The notes: generated from the sequence alone by a model not told the origin. Shown: positions 9,003 through 19,429, numbered from the stretch's first letter. The stretch is 64,000 nt of DNA from Gammaproteobacteria bacterium (GCA_016200485.1 JACQEP010000004.1:291021-355020); one strand, 5' to 3'. Numbers and translations are program-made.

Positions 9003-10220
9003 TTATTTTTTATCTAATCCAAAAGCAGTGTGCAATGCGCGCACGGCCAGCTCGAGGTATTTTTCATCCACCACGACGGAAATTTTGATCTCGGAGGTCG
9101 AAATCATGCGGATATTGATCGCTTCCTGGGCCAGGGCCTTGAACATGCTGCTGGCAATGCCGGCGTGGGAACGCATCCCTACTCCAACAATGGAAATCTT
9201 GACGATCTTGTTGTCACCGGAGACCTGGCGGGCACCCAGTTCTTTGGCCGTACGCTCCAGGATGGATAGCGCCTTGGTGTAGTCGTTGCGGTGCACGGTG
9301 AAGGTGAAGTCAGTGCTGCCGTCTTCGCCGACGTTCTGGATAATCATGTCAACCTCGACGTTGGCCTCGCCAATCGGGCCGAGGATGCGGTAGGCCACGC
9401 CCGGCTGGTCGGGCACGCCGAGGATCGTCAGTTTGGCCTCGTCACGGTTAAAGGCGATGCCGGAGATTATCGGTTCTTCCATACCTTCTTCCTCATAAGT
9501 GATCAGGGTGCCGCCGCCCTCTGTAAAACTGGAGAGGACGCGCAACGGAACATTGTATTTGCCGGCGAATTCGACCGAGCGGATCTGCAGAACCTTGGAA
9601 CCGAGGCTGGCCATTTCCAGCATTTCTTCGAAGGTGATGCGATCCAGGCGCCGAGCCTCAGGGACGACACGCGGGTCAGTCGTATAGACACCATCGACGT
9701 CGGTGTAAATCTGACATTCATCGGCCTTGAGTGCGGCGGCCAAAGCCACCGCCGTCGTATCGGAACCGCCGCGGCCGAGCGTCGTGATATTGCCCTGCTC
9801 GTCCACACCCTGGAATCCAGCGACCACAACGACCCTACCTTTGGCCAGATCGTCATGCATCCGCTTATCGTCGATCTCGACGATACGGGCCTTGTTGAAG
9901 GCGCTATCGGTGAGAATATGTACTTGAGCGCCGGTGTAGGAACGCGCGGGCACACCACGTTTTTCCAGCGCCATGGCCAGCAGCGCGATGGTAACCTGCT
10001 CGCCAGTGGCGATCATGACATCGAGTTCGCGCGGCGCAGGGTTGGGGTCGATAGACTTTGCCAATTCGATCAGGCGATTGGTCTCGCCACTCATGGCAGA
10101 CAGCACAACCACCAAATCGTGGCCTTCATTGCGCCATTTGATGACCTTCTCGGCGACATTTTCGATGCGCTCAACGTTGCCCACCGAGGTGCCGCCGTAT
10201 TTTTGAACGATTAATGCCAT
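9003..10220 (-). CDS. lysC: Aspartate kinase (lysine-sensitive type, with ACT domains)
   Basis: 405 residues. It phosphorylates L-aspartate at the beta-carboxyl, the first step to lysine, threonine, methionine and diaminopimelate. The N-terminal kinase domain starts with VQKYGGTSVG and contains a GRGGSDTTAVALAA motif; the C-terminal third has two ACT domains (VPDQPGVAYRILGPIGEANV and VGVGMRSHAGIASSMFKAL) for feedback control. Length and layout match the monofunctional alpha-type enzyme whose internal start gives a beta subunit. It lies between alaS and csrA on the same strand, common in gammaproteobacteria outside the enterics. Confidence 0.95.
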   Translation of the reverse strand: MALIVQKYGGTSVGNVERIENVAEKVIKWRNEGHDLVVVLSAMSGETNRLIELAKSIDPNPAPRELDVMIATGEQVTIALLAMALEKRGVPARSYTGAQVHILTDSAFNKARIVEIDDKRMHDDLAKGRVVVVAGFQGVDEQGNITTLGRGGSDTTAVALAAALKADECQIYTDVDGVYTTDPRVVPEARRLDRITFEEMLEMASLGSKVLQIRSVEFAGKYNVPLRVLSSFTEGGGTLITYEEEGMEEPIISGIAFNRDEAKLTILGVPDQPGVAYRILGPIGEANVEVDMIIQNVGEDGSTDFTFTVHRNDYTKALSILERTAKELGARQVSGDNKIVKISIVGVGMRSHAGIASSMFKALAQEAINIRMISTSEIKISVVVDEKYLELAVRALHTAFGLDKK

Positions 10221-10354
10221 AGTTATGTGTCTTGTAAAGAATGTGCGTGAATACTACTTTAACGCTATAAAAAAATCATCTGGCTGCAACTTGCATCTAG
10301 GAATCCATCACCACTCTAACTAAGAATCCGCTTGGATTCTGCCGCCATTCTCAA

Positions 10355-10459
10355 CCACCCCGTCCGCTTCGCGTCCACCCCTCCTTATCCAAGGAGGGGA
10401 TGTCAGTTCTCCCCTCCTCCTGAGGGAGGAGGGGTGCCCCGAAGGGGTGGGGTGGTGGG
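10355..10459. repeat. Intergenic GC-rich repeat, second copy near 63.8 kb
   Basis: The block starting CCACCCCGTCCGCTTCGCGT is followed by a CCCCTCCTT / AAGGAGGGG hairpin and a second palindrome CCCCTCCTC / GAGGAGGGG. The same block, with a different loop, recurs at 63763-63810. It fills the gap between alaS and lysC. Such repeats are intergenic families with no coding content. Confidence 0.7.
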
Positions 10460-10464
10460 GCAAA

Positions 10465-13092
10465 TTACAATGCCAATTGCTGCTTGATCCAATCCGGCAC
10501 ACCCTTCAGGGCGCCGTCGAGTGCGGCAGGGTTGTTGCCACCCGCCTGCGCCATGTCGGGACGGCCACCGCCCTTGCCGCCCACCTGCAGGGCAACCTGA
10601 TTCACCAGTTCACCGGCTTTAACACGATTGATCTGATCTTTGCTCACCCCTGCGGCCAGCATCACCTTGTCGCCATCAACCGCAGCTAAAATCACCGCCG
10701 CTGACCCAAGTTTGTTTTTAAGCTGATCGACGGTATCACGCAGGGTCTTGGCATCGGCACCTTCCAGCCGCGCCGCCAGTACTTTAATCCCCGAGATCTC
10801 AATAGCCTGTGACATCAGTTCACCGCCTTGATTGGCAGCGGCCTTCGCTTTCAGTTGCTCCAGTTCTTTTTCCAGCTTGCGGCTCTTGTCGACCAGTTGC
10901 CGCACTTTGTCGCTGGCATCGTCGCGCCCGCCTTTGACCAGATCGGCGATGCTCGCCAGGCGTTGATCCAGACTATCGATATAGGCCAATGCGTTTTCAC
11001 CCGTCACCGCTTCGATACGGCGCACACCCGAGGCGATACCCGCTTCGGAAATGATCTTGAACAAGCCGATATCACCGGCGCGCTTGGCGTGCGTACCGCC
11101 GCACAGCTCAGTTGAAAACTCGCCGATGCTGAGTACACGCACGCTATCACCATATTTTTCACCGAACAACGCAGTCGCGCCGGCTTTCACGGCATCGTCA
11201 TAGGCCATGACGCGTGTCTCAACATCGTTATTGGCACGAATCTGGGCATTCACCAGGCGTTCAATCTCGTTGAGCTGTTCGCGGGTGATAGGTTCGAAGT
11301 GCGAGAAGTCAAAGCGCAAACGCTCGGCGTTAACCAACGAACCTTTTTGCGCGACATGCTCGCCCAACACGTTACGCAGTGCAGCGTGCAACAAATGAGT
11401 TGCCGAGTGATTGAGACGTATTGCCTGGCGACGTGCGTCATCAACGTCGGCTTGCACACTGTCACCGACACGCAATGTACCACGCTTGAGCGTACCAATA
11501 TGGGCATGCACTTCCGGCCCTTGTTTGACGGTATCCTGCACGGCAAACAATGCATCTTTAGCGCGCAGTTCACCGCGATCACCCGCCTGCCCACCGGATT
11601 CGGCATAGAACGGTGTGCGATCCAGAATGACCATACCCTCTTCACCGGCATTCAACGCGTCGACGGCATGTTCACCGCGATACAAGGCAACGACTTTGGC
11701 TTGATCACTGACGCGCTCATAGCCACTGAATTCGCAACGGACATTAATATCCAAACGTCCCGGATAAGCCACACCAAACTGACTGGCGGCACGCGCGCGC
11801 TCACGTTGCGCTTCCATCGCCCGCTCAAACCCGGCTTGATCAATCGCCAACCCACGCTCACGGGCGATGTCTGCGGTCAAATCTGCCGGAAAACCATAAG
11901 TGTCATACAGCTTGAACACGGTTTCGCCGGGAATGACTTTACTCTTGAGACGTGCGATGTCGTCTTCAAGAATCTTCATCCCTTGATCCAGCGTTTCGGC
12001 GAAGCGTTCCTCTTCCAGACGTAGAACTTTCTCAACCTGCGCTTGCGCCTTCACTAATTCGGGATAGGCGGCACCCATTTCCTGCGCCAGTGCTGCCACC
12101 AATTTGTGGAAGAAGGGTTGATTCTGGCCCAGCTTGTACCCGTGACGAATCGCGCGACGGATAATGCGGCGCAACACATAACCGCGACCTTCGTTTGACG
12201 GTAACACACCATCAGTAATCAGGAAGGCACAGGAACGGATGTGATCGGCGATGACGCGCAAAGAACTATTGGCGTGATCAGTGCAACCTGTCGCCGCCGC
12301 AGTCGCCTTGATCAAACTCTGGAACAAATCGATTTCGTAATTGCTGTGCACGCCCTGCAACACGGCGGCGAGACGTTCCAGCCCCATGCCGGTATCGACC
12401 GAAGGTTTGGGCAGCGGCGTCATCACGCCATCGGCACTGCGGTCATATTGCATGAACACGAGATTCCAGATCTCGATGTAACGATCACCGTCTTCTTCCG
12501 GCGTGCCGGGCGGACCACCCGCAATATGCGGGCCGTGATCGTAAAATATTTCGGTACAAGGACCGCAAGGACCGGTATCACCCATCGACCAGAAATTATC
12601 GCTTTCATGGCTGCGACCGCCGGGTTTGTCACCGATGCGACTGAAGCGATTGGCATCGACACCGATTTCTTTCAACCAGATGTCCGCGGCTTCGGTATCT
12701 TCGGCATACACTGTTACCCACAACCGATTTGCAGGAAGTTTCAGAGTTTTAGTTAAAAACTCCCAAGCAAACTTGATCGCATCGCGTTTGAAATAATCGC
12801 CGAAACTGAAATTGCCGAGCATTTCAAAGAAGGTGTGATGGCGCGCGGTATAACCGACATTTTCCAGATCGTTGTGCTTGCCACCCGCACGGACACAGCG
12901 CTGACTGCTGACGGCGCGCTTATAGTGACGGTGTTCCAATCCCAGGAACACGTCTTTGAATTGCACCATACCGGCATTGGTAAACAACAAGGTCGGATCA
13001 TTTCCCGGCACCAGCGAACTGCTGGCAACCACTTCATGACCATGTTGCCGGAAATATTCGAGAAAGACTCGACGAATCTCTGCGCTTTTCAT
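10465..13092 (-). CDS. alaS: Alanyl-tRNA synthetase
   Basis: 875 residues, the normal length. It charges tRNA-Ala using ATP in the cytosol. The N-terminal class II catalytic core begins [20 protein letters not shown], with [11 protein letters not shown] (motif 2 region) and the [13 protein letters not shown] motif 3. The editing domain carries [11 protein letters not shown] and the zinc site [11 protein letters not shown]. The C-terminal Ala-rich coiled coil and DHHA1-like domain ([15 protein letters not shown]) follow. It lies 35 bases after recX and upstream of lysC, all on one strand. Confidence 0.98.
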   Translation of the reverse strand: MKSAEIRRVFLEYFRQHGHEVVASSSLVPGNDPTLLFTNAGMVQFKDVFLGLEHRHYKRAVSSQRCVRAGGKHNDLENVGYTARHHTFFEMLGNFSFGDYFKRDAIKFAWEFLTKTLKLPANRLWVTVYAEDTEAADIWLKEIGVDANRFSRIGDKPGGRSHESDNFWSMGDTGPCGPCTEIFYDHGPHIAGGPPGTPEEDGDRYIEIWNLVFMQYDRSADGVMTPLPKPSVDTGMGLERLAAVLQGVHSNYEIDLFQSLIKATAAATGCTDHANSSLRVIADHIRSCAFLITDGVLPSNEGRGYVLRRIIRRAIRHGYKLGQNQPFFHKLVAALAQEMGAAYPELVKAQAQVEKVLRLEEERFAETLDQGMKILEDDIARLKSKVIPGETVFKLYDTYGFPADLTADIARERGLAIDQAGFERAMEAQRERARAASQFGVAYPGRLDINVRCEFSGYERVSDQAKVVALYRGEHAVDALNAGEEGMVILDRTPFYAESGGQAGDRGELRAKDALFAVQDTVKQGPEVHAHIGTLKRGTLRVGDSVQADVDDARRQAIRLNHSATHLLHAALRNVLGEHVAQKGSLVNAERLRFDFSHFEPITREQLNEIERLVNAQIRANNDVETRVMAYDDAVKAGATALFGEKYGDSVRVLSIGEFSTELCGGTHAKRAGDIGLFKIISEAGIASGVRRIEAVTGENALAYIDSLDQRLASIADLVKGGRDDASDKVRQLVDKSRKLEKELEQLKAKAAANQGGELMSQAIEISGIKVLAARLEGADAKTLRDTVDQLKNKLGSAAVILAAVDGDKVMLAAGVSKDQINRVKAGELVNQVALQVGGKGGGRPDMAQAGGNNPAALDGALKGVPDWIKQQLAL

Positions 13093-13127
13093 ATTTTGTT
13101 TTCTAAGAATTGAATTCTGAAAAAAAG

Positions 13128-13586
13128 TTATTCTGTTTCTGCAATATCTTCTGTTGCCATCACAGCGTTAATTTGTTCCGTCGTAAACCCGCGATATTGT
13201 AAAAATCGCATCTGTTTTGCCCGTTCTTCATAGGTCTGCGGCATTTGCGCCCCAAAACGCTTGCGCCGCACTTCACTCGCCCGCCGCCGCCACTCAGCCT
13301 CACTCGGCATTGGCGTGGCGACATCATCATTCAACTCATGTTGCCGCAATTCCTGCCGCAACCGCACCGGACCAACACCGCGATTCACTCGCGACTGCAC
13401 CAGTGCTTCGGCAAATCGCTCATCGGACAAATACCGTTCCCGCAGCAACTCGGCAATCACTGATTCGATAACCGCCGACTCAAAACCTTTTGTCTGCAAT
13501 TTTTGTTGCAATTCGTGCCGGGAATATTCGCGCCGGGTCAGCCACCGGAGGGCGGCTGCCCGGCACTCTTGTTGCGGCGATGCCAT
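13128..13586 (-). CDS. recX: Regulatory protein RecX
   Basis: About 152 residues from the ATG at 13586, which puts the gene just after the recA stop; a longer frame to 13652 would overlap recA. RecX caps or blocks RecA filament growth and so tempers recombination. The sequence has the three-helix repeats of the family: [51 protein letters not shown], and a C-terminal [17 protein letters not shown]. Position directly downstream of recA supports co-transcription. Confidence 0.93.
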   Translation of the reverse strand: MASPQQECRAAALRWLTRREYSRHELQQKLQTKGFESAVIESVIAELLRERYLSDERFAEALVQSRVNRGVGPVRLRQELRQHELNDDVATPMPSEAEWRRRASEVRRKRFGAQMPQTYEERAKQMRFLQYRGFTTEQINAVMATEDIAETE

Positions 13587-13596
13587 TAGCGCAGGA

Positions 13597-14646
13597 TCAA
13601 ACCTCTGCCTCGATCTCAGCAGCAATATCTTCAATCGCCGCTGGAGCTGCAACCACTTTGGTCAACAACTTGGCGCGCAGCTTGGCCTCGATTTCCTGTG
13701 AGACTGAAGGATTGTCCTTGAGGAACTGACGCACATTATCCTTGCCTTGGCCAATACGGTTGCCATTGTAGCTGTACCAGGAACCGGATTTATCGATCAA
13801 CCCTTCTTTGGCCCCCATATCGATGATCTCACCTTCGCGTGACACACCTTCGCCGTAAAGGATTTCGAAGTTGGCTTCTTTAAACGGTGGCGCCACCTTG
13901 TTCTTGACGACCTTGACACGAGTTTCGTTACCGATCACTTCGTCACCCTTCTTGATCGCACCGGTACGGCGAATATCAAGACGGACAGAAGAGTAAAATT
14001 TGAGCGCGTTACCACCGGTCGTCGTTTCGGGATTGCCGAACATAACGCCGATCTTCATGCGGATCTGGTTGATGAAAATCACCAACGTGTTGGAACGCTT
14101 GATGTTGGCGGTGAGCTTGCGCAACGCCTGCGACATCAGCCGCGCTTGCAGACCAACATGGGTATCACCCATCTCGCCTTCGATTTCTGCTTTTGGCGTC
14201 AGTGCGGCCACAGAATCGATGACGACCACATCAACGGCGCTCGAACGTACCAGCATGTCGGTAATTTCCAGCGCCTGTTCGCCGGTATCCGGCTGCGACA
14301 CCAGCAGGTCATCGACATTAACACCGATCTTGGCGGCATAACTCGGGTCCAGCGCATGTTCGGCATCGATAAAGGCCGCTGTGCCACCCATTTTCTGTAT
14401 TTCAGCCACGACCTGGAGGGTCAGCGTCGTCTTGCCGGAAGATTCGGGACCATAAATTTCCACCACACGACCACGCGGCAGACCGCCGATACCTAGCGCG
14501 ACGTCCAGGCCTAGAGAACCTGTAGATACAACAGACACATCACGGGCAACGGTTTCATCACCCATCCGCATGATCGAACCCTTGCCGAACTGGCGTTCAA
14601 TCTGTCCCAATGCTGCGGTGAGTGCCTTGCGCTTATTATCATCCAT
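13597..14646 (-). CDS. recA: Recombinase RecA
   Basis: 349 residues from the ATG at 14646, preceded by a GAGGGGAAAG ribosome site; the frame upstream of that is not RecA-like. RecA forms the ATP-dependent filament on single-stranded DNA for strand exchange and LexA cleavage. Walker [10 protein letters not shown] is at residues 66-74, and the L1/L2 loops are present ([39 protein letters not shown]). The acidic/alanine C-tail is typical. A LexA box was looked for in the 120 bases upstream and not seen. Confidence 0.99.
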   Translation of the reverse strand: MDDNKRKALTAALGQIERQFGKGSIMRMGDETVARDVSVVSTGSLGLDVALGIGGLPRGRVVEIYGPESSGKTTLTLQVVAEIQKMGGTAAFIDAEHALDPSYAAKIGVNVDDLLVSQPDTGEQALEITDMLVRSSAVDVVVIDSVAALTPKAEIEGEMGDTHVGLQARLMSQALRKLTANIKRSNTLVIFINQIRMKIGVMFGNPETTTGGNALKFYSSVRLDIRRTGAIKKGDEVIGNETRVKVVKNKVAPPFKEANFEILYGEGVSREGEIIDMGAKEGLIDKSGSWYSYNGNRIGQGKDNVRQFLKDNPSVSQEIEAKLRAKLLTKVVAAPAAIEDIAAEIEAEV

Positions 14647-14764
14647 TACGTCTTTCCCCTCGGTTGATCTTTGAACTTCCGGCTTGGCGCGGCCATGCCT
14701 CCGCCGCATTATCACATAAGAACAGGGGGCAGGGGAAAGGGGAAACGGGAAAAGCCACAAACGC

Positions 14765-15304
14765 CTAGTCCAGTGGCCAAGCACGGATGACTTCGTAGTT
14801 CGAGCCTGTTTGATTTAACTCAGAACGCACCAGCACAAAGCGATCGACCGGCCATGCCACCGGTTCGGGACGAACTGCCGGCGGTCCACGCCGCACCTTG
14901 CGCGCCAGGGTGAGATGGGCCTGATAGGGCCGGGGATCGGGTTTGAATCCACACCTCTCCAACCCTTGTTGTAACTGGCTGACGAGCTGTTGCAGCGCGA
15001 ACGGTGTGGTTTGTGGCGACAGCCAGGCAACCTGCGGTCTGCGCCAATAGCCGAGCCGCTCCAGACACAGATTAAAACGCGGTGCATGAACGCCATCAGC
15101 CGCGTTTTCGACGCAATACTGCTGATCTTCAGCTACATCTCCGAGAAAGAATAAGGTTATATGCAAATTGGCCGCGGGAATTAAACGGCCGATGCCGGCA
15201 GGGAGCGCCTGTTGTGCCCAATTGGCCCAGATTTCTTGCAGCGCGGCCTCCGGCCAGAGGGCGAAAAACAATCGTTGTGACTTTAATGCTTCTCTAGCGG
15301 GCAC
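14765..15304 (-). CDS. thpR: RNA 2',3'-cyclic phosphodiesterase (2H family, ThpR)
   Basis: 179 residues with a GTG start at 15304. It contains the two HxTx motifs of the 2H phosphoesterase fold: HITL after residue 45 and HLTL near residue 130, spaced as in ThpR/LigT. The N-terminus [11 protein letters not shown] is typical of the family. Enzymes of this family hydrolyse 2',3'-cyclic phosphates and can join tRNA halves in vitro; their physiological role is unsettled. The gene overlaps pncC by 11 bases and precedes recA, so the three may be partly co-transcribed. Confidence 0.92.
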   Translation of the reverse strand: MPAREALKSQRLFFALWPEAALQEIWANWAQQALPAGIGRLIPAANLHITLFFLGDVAEDQQYCVENAADGVHAPRFNLCLERLGYWRRPQVAWLSPQTTPFALQQLVSQLQQGLERCGFKPDPRPYQAHLTLARKVRRGPPAVRPEPVAWPVDRFVLVRSELNQTGSNYEVIRAWPLD

Positions 15305-15794
15305 GGCCGGTTAACAATTCCAATATACCCAGCAGGGCCACTTCCACCGCCTGTGTCCGCACCTCGGCCCGATTGCCACTGAAATGCACGCAGCGGCTGA
15401 CCATGGGATAGGCCACGCCACCCCAGGCGAACCACACCATGCCGACCGGCTTGTCGAGCGATCCGCCCCCTGGCCCGGCGATGCCGCTGACTGCCACCGC
15501 CACATGGCCATGACTCCGCGCCAGCGCACCGGTCACCATCTCTCGCACCGTCTCCTCACTGACGGCGCCGTGCTGAATCAGCGTCTTGTGAGTCACTCCC
15601 AACATCTCCTCCTTTGAGAGGTTGGTATAAGTCACGAATCCGCGCTCGAACCATTCCGAACTCCCGGCGATGGCAGTAATCCTCTGCGCCACACCCCCAC
15701 CGGTGCATGACTCCGCCGTCACCAGCATCAAACCCCGCTCATGCAGGGCATCCCCCACCGCCTCTGCCAGGGCGCTCAAATCATAACGTTGCAT
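15294..15794 (-). CDS. pncC: Nicotinamide-nucleotide amidohydrolase PncC (CinA C-terminal family)
   Basis: 166 residues. It deamidates NMN to nicotinic acid mononucleotide in pyridine-nucleotide salvage. The family signature LVTAESCTGGGVAQRITAIA contains the catalytic serine; VAVSGIAGPGGGSLDKPVGMVWFAW and the C-terminal FSGNRAEVRTQAVEVAL are conserved. This is the single-domain form without the N-terminal molybdopterin-like domain of full CinA. It precedes thpR and recA; cinA/pncC next to recA is a widespread arrangement. Confidence 0.94.
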   Translation of the reverse strand: MQRYDLSALAEAVGDALHERGLMLVTAESCTGGGVAQRITAIAGSSEWFERGFVTYTNLSKEEMLGVTHKTLIQHGAVSEETVREMVTGALARSHGHVAVAVSGIAGPGGGSLDKPVGMVWFAWGGVAYPMVSRCVHFSGNRAEVRTQAVEVALLGILELLTGRAR

Positions 15795-15901
15795 CGATCA
15801 TTCCCGGCTCACTGCGTTTAACCCGCTTAGGTTTTGGATTTCCGTTCTTTTACGGTAGCATACGCCGGCATCGACGCCTGCCCAAGATAGTTATAGAGAA
15901 C

Positions 15902-16762
15902 ATGCCCCCATTAATCGAGCGCCTCCAGTCCTGGTTCCAATATCCGCTGCCCCACCACTGGCTGTCGCGCGTAATTTATCATGTGATGCGCATCCGGCAA
16001 ACTACGATCAAGAACTGGCTGATCCGCACCATCGTGCGTCGTTATCAAGTCGATATGAGTCTGGCGCAGGAGCCTAATCCGGAGCGTTATCCCGATTTCA
16101 ACACCTTTTTCACCCGTCCGTTGCGCACGGGTGTGCGCCCGATTGCTGCCGATCCGAATGCCATCGCCTGCCCGGTCGATGGCACGGTCAGCGAGGCTGG
16201 CGCCATCACTCATGGTCGCGTCTATCAAGCCAAAGGTCTTGATTACAACCTGTTGACGCTGCTGGGCGGCCAACAACATCTCGCCGATCTTTTCGAGGAC
16301 GGCACGTTTGCCACGATCTATCTTTCGCCGCGCGATTATCATCGCATTCATATGCCGCTCACTGGCACATTACGGGAAACGGTGTATGTTCCGGGACGGC
16401 TGTTCAGCGTCAATCCCGCCACCACGCGCACGGTGCCCGGATTATTTGTCCGCAACGAACGCTTGGTGGCGATTTTCGATACCATTGCCGGACCGATGGC
16501 GATGATCCCCATCGGCGCGATTTTTGTTGCCGGCATCGAAACAGTGTGGAGCGGCAATTATGGCGACAGAATGTTGCGCGACTTTGAACACCGCCGTTTT
16601 GATGACCAGGCACCGACACTGGAAAAAGGCGCCGAAATGGGCCGCTTTAATATGGGCTCGACCGTCATTCTGCTCTTTGGCCCAGGCAAGGCGCAGTGGA
16701 ATCCCGATTTAAAAACGGGCCAAACTACGCGCATGGGCGAGGCAATCGCTCAGATCCTTTAA
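15902..16762 (+). CDS. psd: Phosphatidylserine decarboxylase proenzyme
   Basis: 286 residues from the ATG at 15902; an upstream in-frame extension overlaps the divergent pncC gene and is not family-like. The membrane-associated enzyme makes phosphatidylethanolamine. The proenzyme self-cleaves in a GST motif: here FNMGST, giving a pyruvoyl group from Ser253 (LGST in E. coli, so Leu is replaced by Met). The charge-relay region CPVDGTVSEAG and YLSPRDYHRIHMPLTG is intact. The gene is divergent from pncC. Confidence 0.96.
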   Translation: MPPLIERLQSWFQYPLPHHWLSRVIYHVMRIRQTTIKNWLIRTIVRRYQVDMSLAQEPNPERYPDFNTFFTRPLRTGVRPIAADPNAIACPVDGTVSEAGAITHGRVYQAKGLDYNLLTLLGGQQHLADLFEDGTFATIYLSPRDYHRIHMPLTGTLRETVYVPGRLFSVNPATTRTVPGLFVRNERLVAIFDTIAGPMAMIPIGAIFVAGIETVWSGNYGDRMLRDFEHRRFDDQAPTLEKGAEMGRFNMGSTVILLFGPGKAQWNPDLKTGQTTRMGEAIAQIL

Positions 16763-16781
16763 CTAAAATCTCGGGATATTT

Positions 16782-16862
16782 GCAAACCTCTTTAACTTAA
16801 CGGCCATTTGCTGCTATGTTTATTTAAGTATGTTTGTTAAATAAGATAACCAAGAGGTTTGC
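16782..16862 (+). promoter_or_regulatory. Nested inverted repeat that would hide a ribosome-binding site
   Basis: GCAAACCTCTT (16782-16792) is the exact complement of AAGAGGTTTGC (16852-16862). The right arm contains the AAGAGG ribosome site and touches the ATG of the small zinc-protein gene. Inside lies a second stem, TTATTTAA (16820-16827) with TTAAATAA (16837-16844). Folded in RNA, the outer stem would block initiation. It could equally be a protein-binding operator; the sequence alone cannot decide. Confidence 0.5.
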
Positions 16863-17081
16863 ATGGGACAACCCAATCGCCACACACCACAAGGCCCGCT
16901 CCTGACTTGCGAGGTATGCATGAAAGAGATTCCGGCGTCAGTCGCCCAGAGTTATGAGGGGCCAGACTATGTGCTTTATTTTTGCGGCAGTGACTGCTTT
17001 GACAAGTGGGAGCATCGGCAAGCCCGCAAGGGAGATCGGCCAAAAAAGAAGACTTCTTCGACCAAACCAAAATCCCCCTAA
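16863..17081 (+). CDS. Small zinc-binding protein (DUF3330/TRASH-like)
   Basis: 72 residues. A CEVC pair near residue 17 and a CGSDC pair near residue 42 form a treble-clef-like zinc site in the pattern C-x2-C...YFCGSDCFDKW, as in DUF3330 and related TRASH/YHS-type metal-binding modules. The C-terminus is a basic, Lys/Ser/Thr-rich tail (RPKKKTSSTKPKSP). The ribosome site AAGAGG lies at close spacing within an inverted repeat. Function is unknown; metal sensing or metal delivery are possible for the fold. It is transcribed away from psd and towards the convergent PilZ gene. Confidence 0.7.
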   Translation: MGQPNRHTPQGPLLTCEVCMKEIPASVAQSYEGPDYVLYFCGSDCFDKWEHRQARKGDRPKKKTSSTKPKSP

Positions 17082-17103
17082 CCAGGCTGTCAAGAACTAT
17101 AAC

Positions 17104-17487
17104 TTAATGGGTAACGGTCTCATCGCGGTGACGCAACACTTCCCGCAATGAGCGGAAGGCAGCGGCATCGAAGTCGCGGAACATGATCCCCACCCCATTA
17201 TCCGTGGCACGCACCACTTTGGCCGGGATGCGGTATTTACGATAGTTGGTTGCCTCCCCCAACCGGAAGACCAAATCCACCGACGCCTCCATCGGCGGCA
17301 CCCATTGATGCAGTTCCAGAAACACCCCGCCGAAACTGACATCACGGGTCTGGCAATTCACGACTTCCATCGACTGGAAATAGAGGTCGACGTTCAGTCT
17401 GGCTGGCGTGCGAGTTGTCCACCGTCGCTCCATGGCATCATCCTTTTGCGTGCTCGTTATTTGCTGTTTGTTATTATTATCATCCAC
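17104..17487 (-). CDS. PilZ-domain protein
   Basis: Up to 127 residues from the GTG at 17487 (AGGGG upstream); an ATG at 17433 also has a strong AAGGA site and would give 109 residues, so the start is open. The domain is marked by ERRWTTRTPARLNVDLYF and DVSFGGVFLELHQWVPP, with the D-x-S-x-x-G part of the c-di-GMP binding signature and an RRxxxR-like element. The fold usually binds cyclic di-GMP to control motility, exopolysaccharide or pili. No partner gene is adjacent; it converges with the small zinc protein gene. Confidence 0.85.
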   Translation of the reverse strand: MDDNNNKQQITSTQKDDAMERRWTTRTPARLNVDLYFQSMEVVNCQTRDVSFGGVFLELHQWVPPMEASVDLVFRLGEATNYRKYRIPAKVVRATDNGVGIMFRDFDAAAFRSLREVLRHRDETVTH

Positions 17488-17729
17488 CTGCCACCCCTTG
17501 ATTTTTATCGCTACCGACTAAACAACTTTTACATCAAGCACAATACCGCATTAAATATGCTAGCAATTTTTATACCAGTTTAAGATATTAATGATCATTT
17601 ACCTAAAAACTTATTATAAACAATGATATAAAAGTCAGCGCCTTTACCGCTCCACGCCTTTAGCTTTTCAAAAAATCACAATTCGCTTTGAAGTGTAAAC
17701 TTTTCCGACACTTCACTTAAATGCTAGAC

Positions 17730-18704
17730 TTATTTAATAGGAAACGCCAAGGTCGCCCCCAAGTTTGCCACCCCAGCGGCACACATCAGCAAACGATCAA
17801 TCCCCAGCGCCACGCCGGCACAATCCGGTAAACCATGGGCCAGTGCGGCCAACAGTTGCCGATCCACAGTCACCGGCGGCAATCCCAGCTCATTCCGGCG
17901 CTGTAAATCTGCGGCAAAGCGCCGTGCTTGTTCGATACTGTCCGTCAGTTCATGAAACCCGTTGGCGAGTTCCATACCTTTAACATACAGCTCGAAGCGC
18001 TCGGCGACAGGCGGAGAGCCGGGCCGCACCTGCGCCAACATCGCTTGCGAGGGTGGATAGTCGTAAACAAACAGCGGCCGCGCTTGCCCAAGCTTTGGCT
18101 CCAGCACATGAGTGAACAACAGCGCCAGCCAGCCATCAATATCCAGCCCGGCTGATAAATTAGTGGTGTGGATGTCATGCCGTTCAACGCAGGCACGTAA
18201 TTGTTCTACGGAAACAGCATGCGGATCAATGCCCAGCTGTGTCTGGCAAAGTTCGCGATAGGTAATGCGATCGGCGGCAGGCGTCCCCAGCATCACAGAC
18301 ACCAGTGTATCGACCTCCGTCATGAGCATGAGGTGATCAAATCCCGGCCGGTACCATTCCAGCATGGTGAATTCAGGATTGTGATGCGCGCCCGCCTCGC
18401 CGTTGCGAAAGGCCTTACCGATTTGGAAGATCGGCCCGCTGCCCGCAGCAAGCAGCCGCTTCATAGCAAACTCAGGTGAAGTTTGCAGATATAGATCGCG
18501 ACCCTCGGCGGCACCGGGCCCACGATAGCGACAGATGAAACTTTCCAGATGGGGATCGGTGGAACCACCCTCTGCCAGTAGCGGTGTTTCCACCTCCATG
18601 ATATTGCGCTCTGCGAAAAAAGCCCGGATTCTCGCCAGAACCCGGGCCCGTAATTGCAGTTGTGCCAGTGATGCGCTGGGACGCCAGTCTATTTCAGAAG
18701 TCAT
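17730..18704 (-). CDS. epmA: Elongation factor P--(R)-beta-lysine ligase EpmA
   Basis: 324 residues from the ATG at 18704. A class II lysyl-tRNA-synthetase-like catalytic domain without the tRNA anticodon-binding domain: RARVLARIRAFFAERNIMEVETPLL, FRNGEAGAHHNPEFTMLEWY (motif 2) and GVALGIDRLLMCAAG (motif 3). EpmA activates (R)-beta-lysine and attaches it to a conserved lysine of EF-P. The substrate efp gene is the next gene upstream and epmB, which makes beta-lysine, is just beyond it, giving a full modification cluster. Confidence 0.96.
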   Translation of the reverse strand: MTSEIDWRPSASLAQLQLRARVLARIRAFFAERNIMEVETPLLAEGGSTDPHLESFICRYRGPGAAEGRDLYLQTSPEFAMKRLLAAGSGPIFQIGKAFRNGEAGAHHNPEFTMLEWYRPGFDHLMLMTEVDTLVSVMLGTPAADRITYRELCQTQLGIDPHAVSVEQLRACVERHDIHTTNLSAGLDIDGWLALLFTHVLEPKLGQARPLFVYDYPPSQAMLAQVRPGSPPVAERFELYVKGMELANGFHELTDSIEQARRFAADLQRRNELGLPPVTVDRQLLAALAHGLPDCAGVALGIDRLLMCAAGVANLGATLAFPIK

Positions 18705-18724
18705 TATCCTGAAAACCACTGTTG

Positions 18725-18846
18725 AACCACAGAGGCACAGAGAACACAGAGGACACAAAAATTCACTGAGCTGATTCCCCGAGCGGGTGAATCCAGTATT
18801 TGAATAAGATCATGAATTTTCTCTGTGTCCCCTGTGCCTCTGTGGT
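18725..18846. repeat. Paired inverted repeat, ACCACAGAGGCACAGAG family (copy A)
   Basis: ACCACAGAGGCACAGAG starting at 18726 is mirrored by CTCTGTGTCCCCTGTGCCTC ending in TGTGGT near 18846. The arms are 30 or more bases each with few mismatches, separated by about 45 bases. A second such pair is at 27595-27733. Both lie between same-strand genes with nothing coding inside. Confidence 0.75.
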
Positions 18847-18859
18847 GAAAGATATTGGA

Positions 18860-19429
18860 TTATTCCTTGACGCGGGAAACGTACTCACCCGAACGCGTAT
18901 CAACCTTGATCAGTTCGCCGAGATCGACGAACAGGGGTACACGCACGACGGCGCCGGTTTCCAGGGTTGCGGGTTTACCACCGCCGCCAGAGGTATCACC
19001 ACGCACGCCGGGATCGGTATCGGTGATGCGCAGGATGACAAAATTAGGTGGTGCCACGGCCAGTGGTGAATCATTCCACAAGGTGACGATACAAATCTCT
19101 TCACCCTTGATCCATTTAGCAGTATCACCCACGGCTGTTGCACTAGCGGCGTATTGTTCAAAGCCATCCTGCTTCATGAAATGGTAGAACTCACCATCGT
19201 TGTAGAGATACTGCATTTCAGCATCCACCACGTCGGCACCTTCGACGGTATCACCGGATTTGAAGGTACGCTCGATAACGCGTCCGGTCTTGAGATTCCG
19301 GATCTTCACTCGGCTAAAGGCCTGCCCCTTGCCCGGCTTCACGAATTCATTTTCAACGATGGCGCAGGGATCGCCATCGAGCATGATCTTGAGGCCAGCT
19401 TTGAATTCACTAGTGCTAATTGTCGACAT
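18860..19429 (-). CDS. efp: Elongation factor P
   Basis: 189 residues from the ATG at 19429. EF-P binds ribosomes stalled at polyproline and stimulates peptide bond formation. The KOW-like N-terminal domain has the modified loop [11 protein letters not shown] with Lys34 in the position lysylated by EpmA. OB domains II and III follow ([41 protein letters not shown]). The divergent gene is epmB, whose start is 100 bases away, so both may share a promoter region. Confidence 0.98.
   Translation of the reverse strand: MSTISTSEFKAGLKIMLDGDPCAIVENEFVKPGKGQAFSRVKIRNLKTGRVIERTFKSGDTVEGADVVDAEMQYLYNDGEFYHFMKQDGFEQYAASATAVGDTAKWIKGEEICIVTLWNDSPLAVAPPNFVILRITDTDPGVRGDTSGGGGKPATLETGAVVRVPLFVDLGELIKVDTRSGEYVSRVKE

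Noticed and set aside
9291..10214. A 307-codon plus frame antisense to lysC
   Set aside because: It is the shadow of a highly conserved gene; high GC at third positions creates such frames.
10221..10464. Lysine riboswitch upstream of lysC
   Set aside because: The gap holds only repeat DNA and hairpins; the conserved L-box pattern was not recognised.
11299..12024. A 241-codon plus frame antisense to alaS
   Set aside because: Complement of conserved synthetase sequence; no motif or ribosome site.
14647..14765. LexA/SOS box upstream of recA
   Set aside because: A CTGTTCTTATGTG half-site is present but the second ACAG half at the right spacing is missing.
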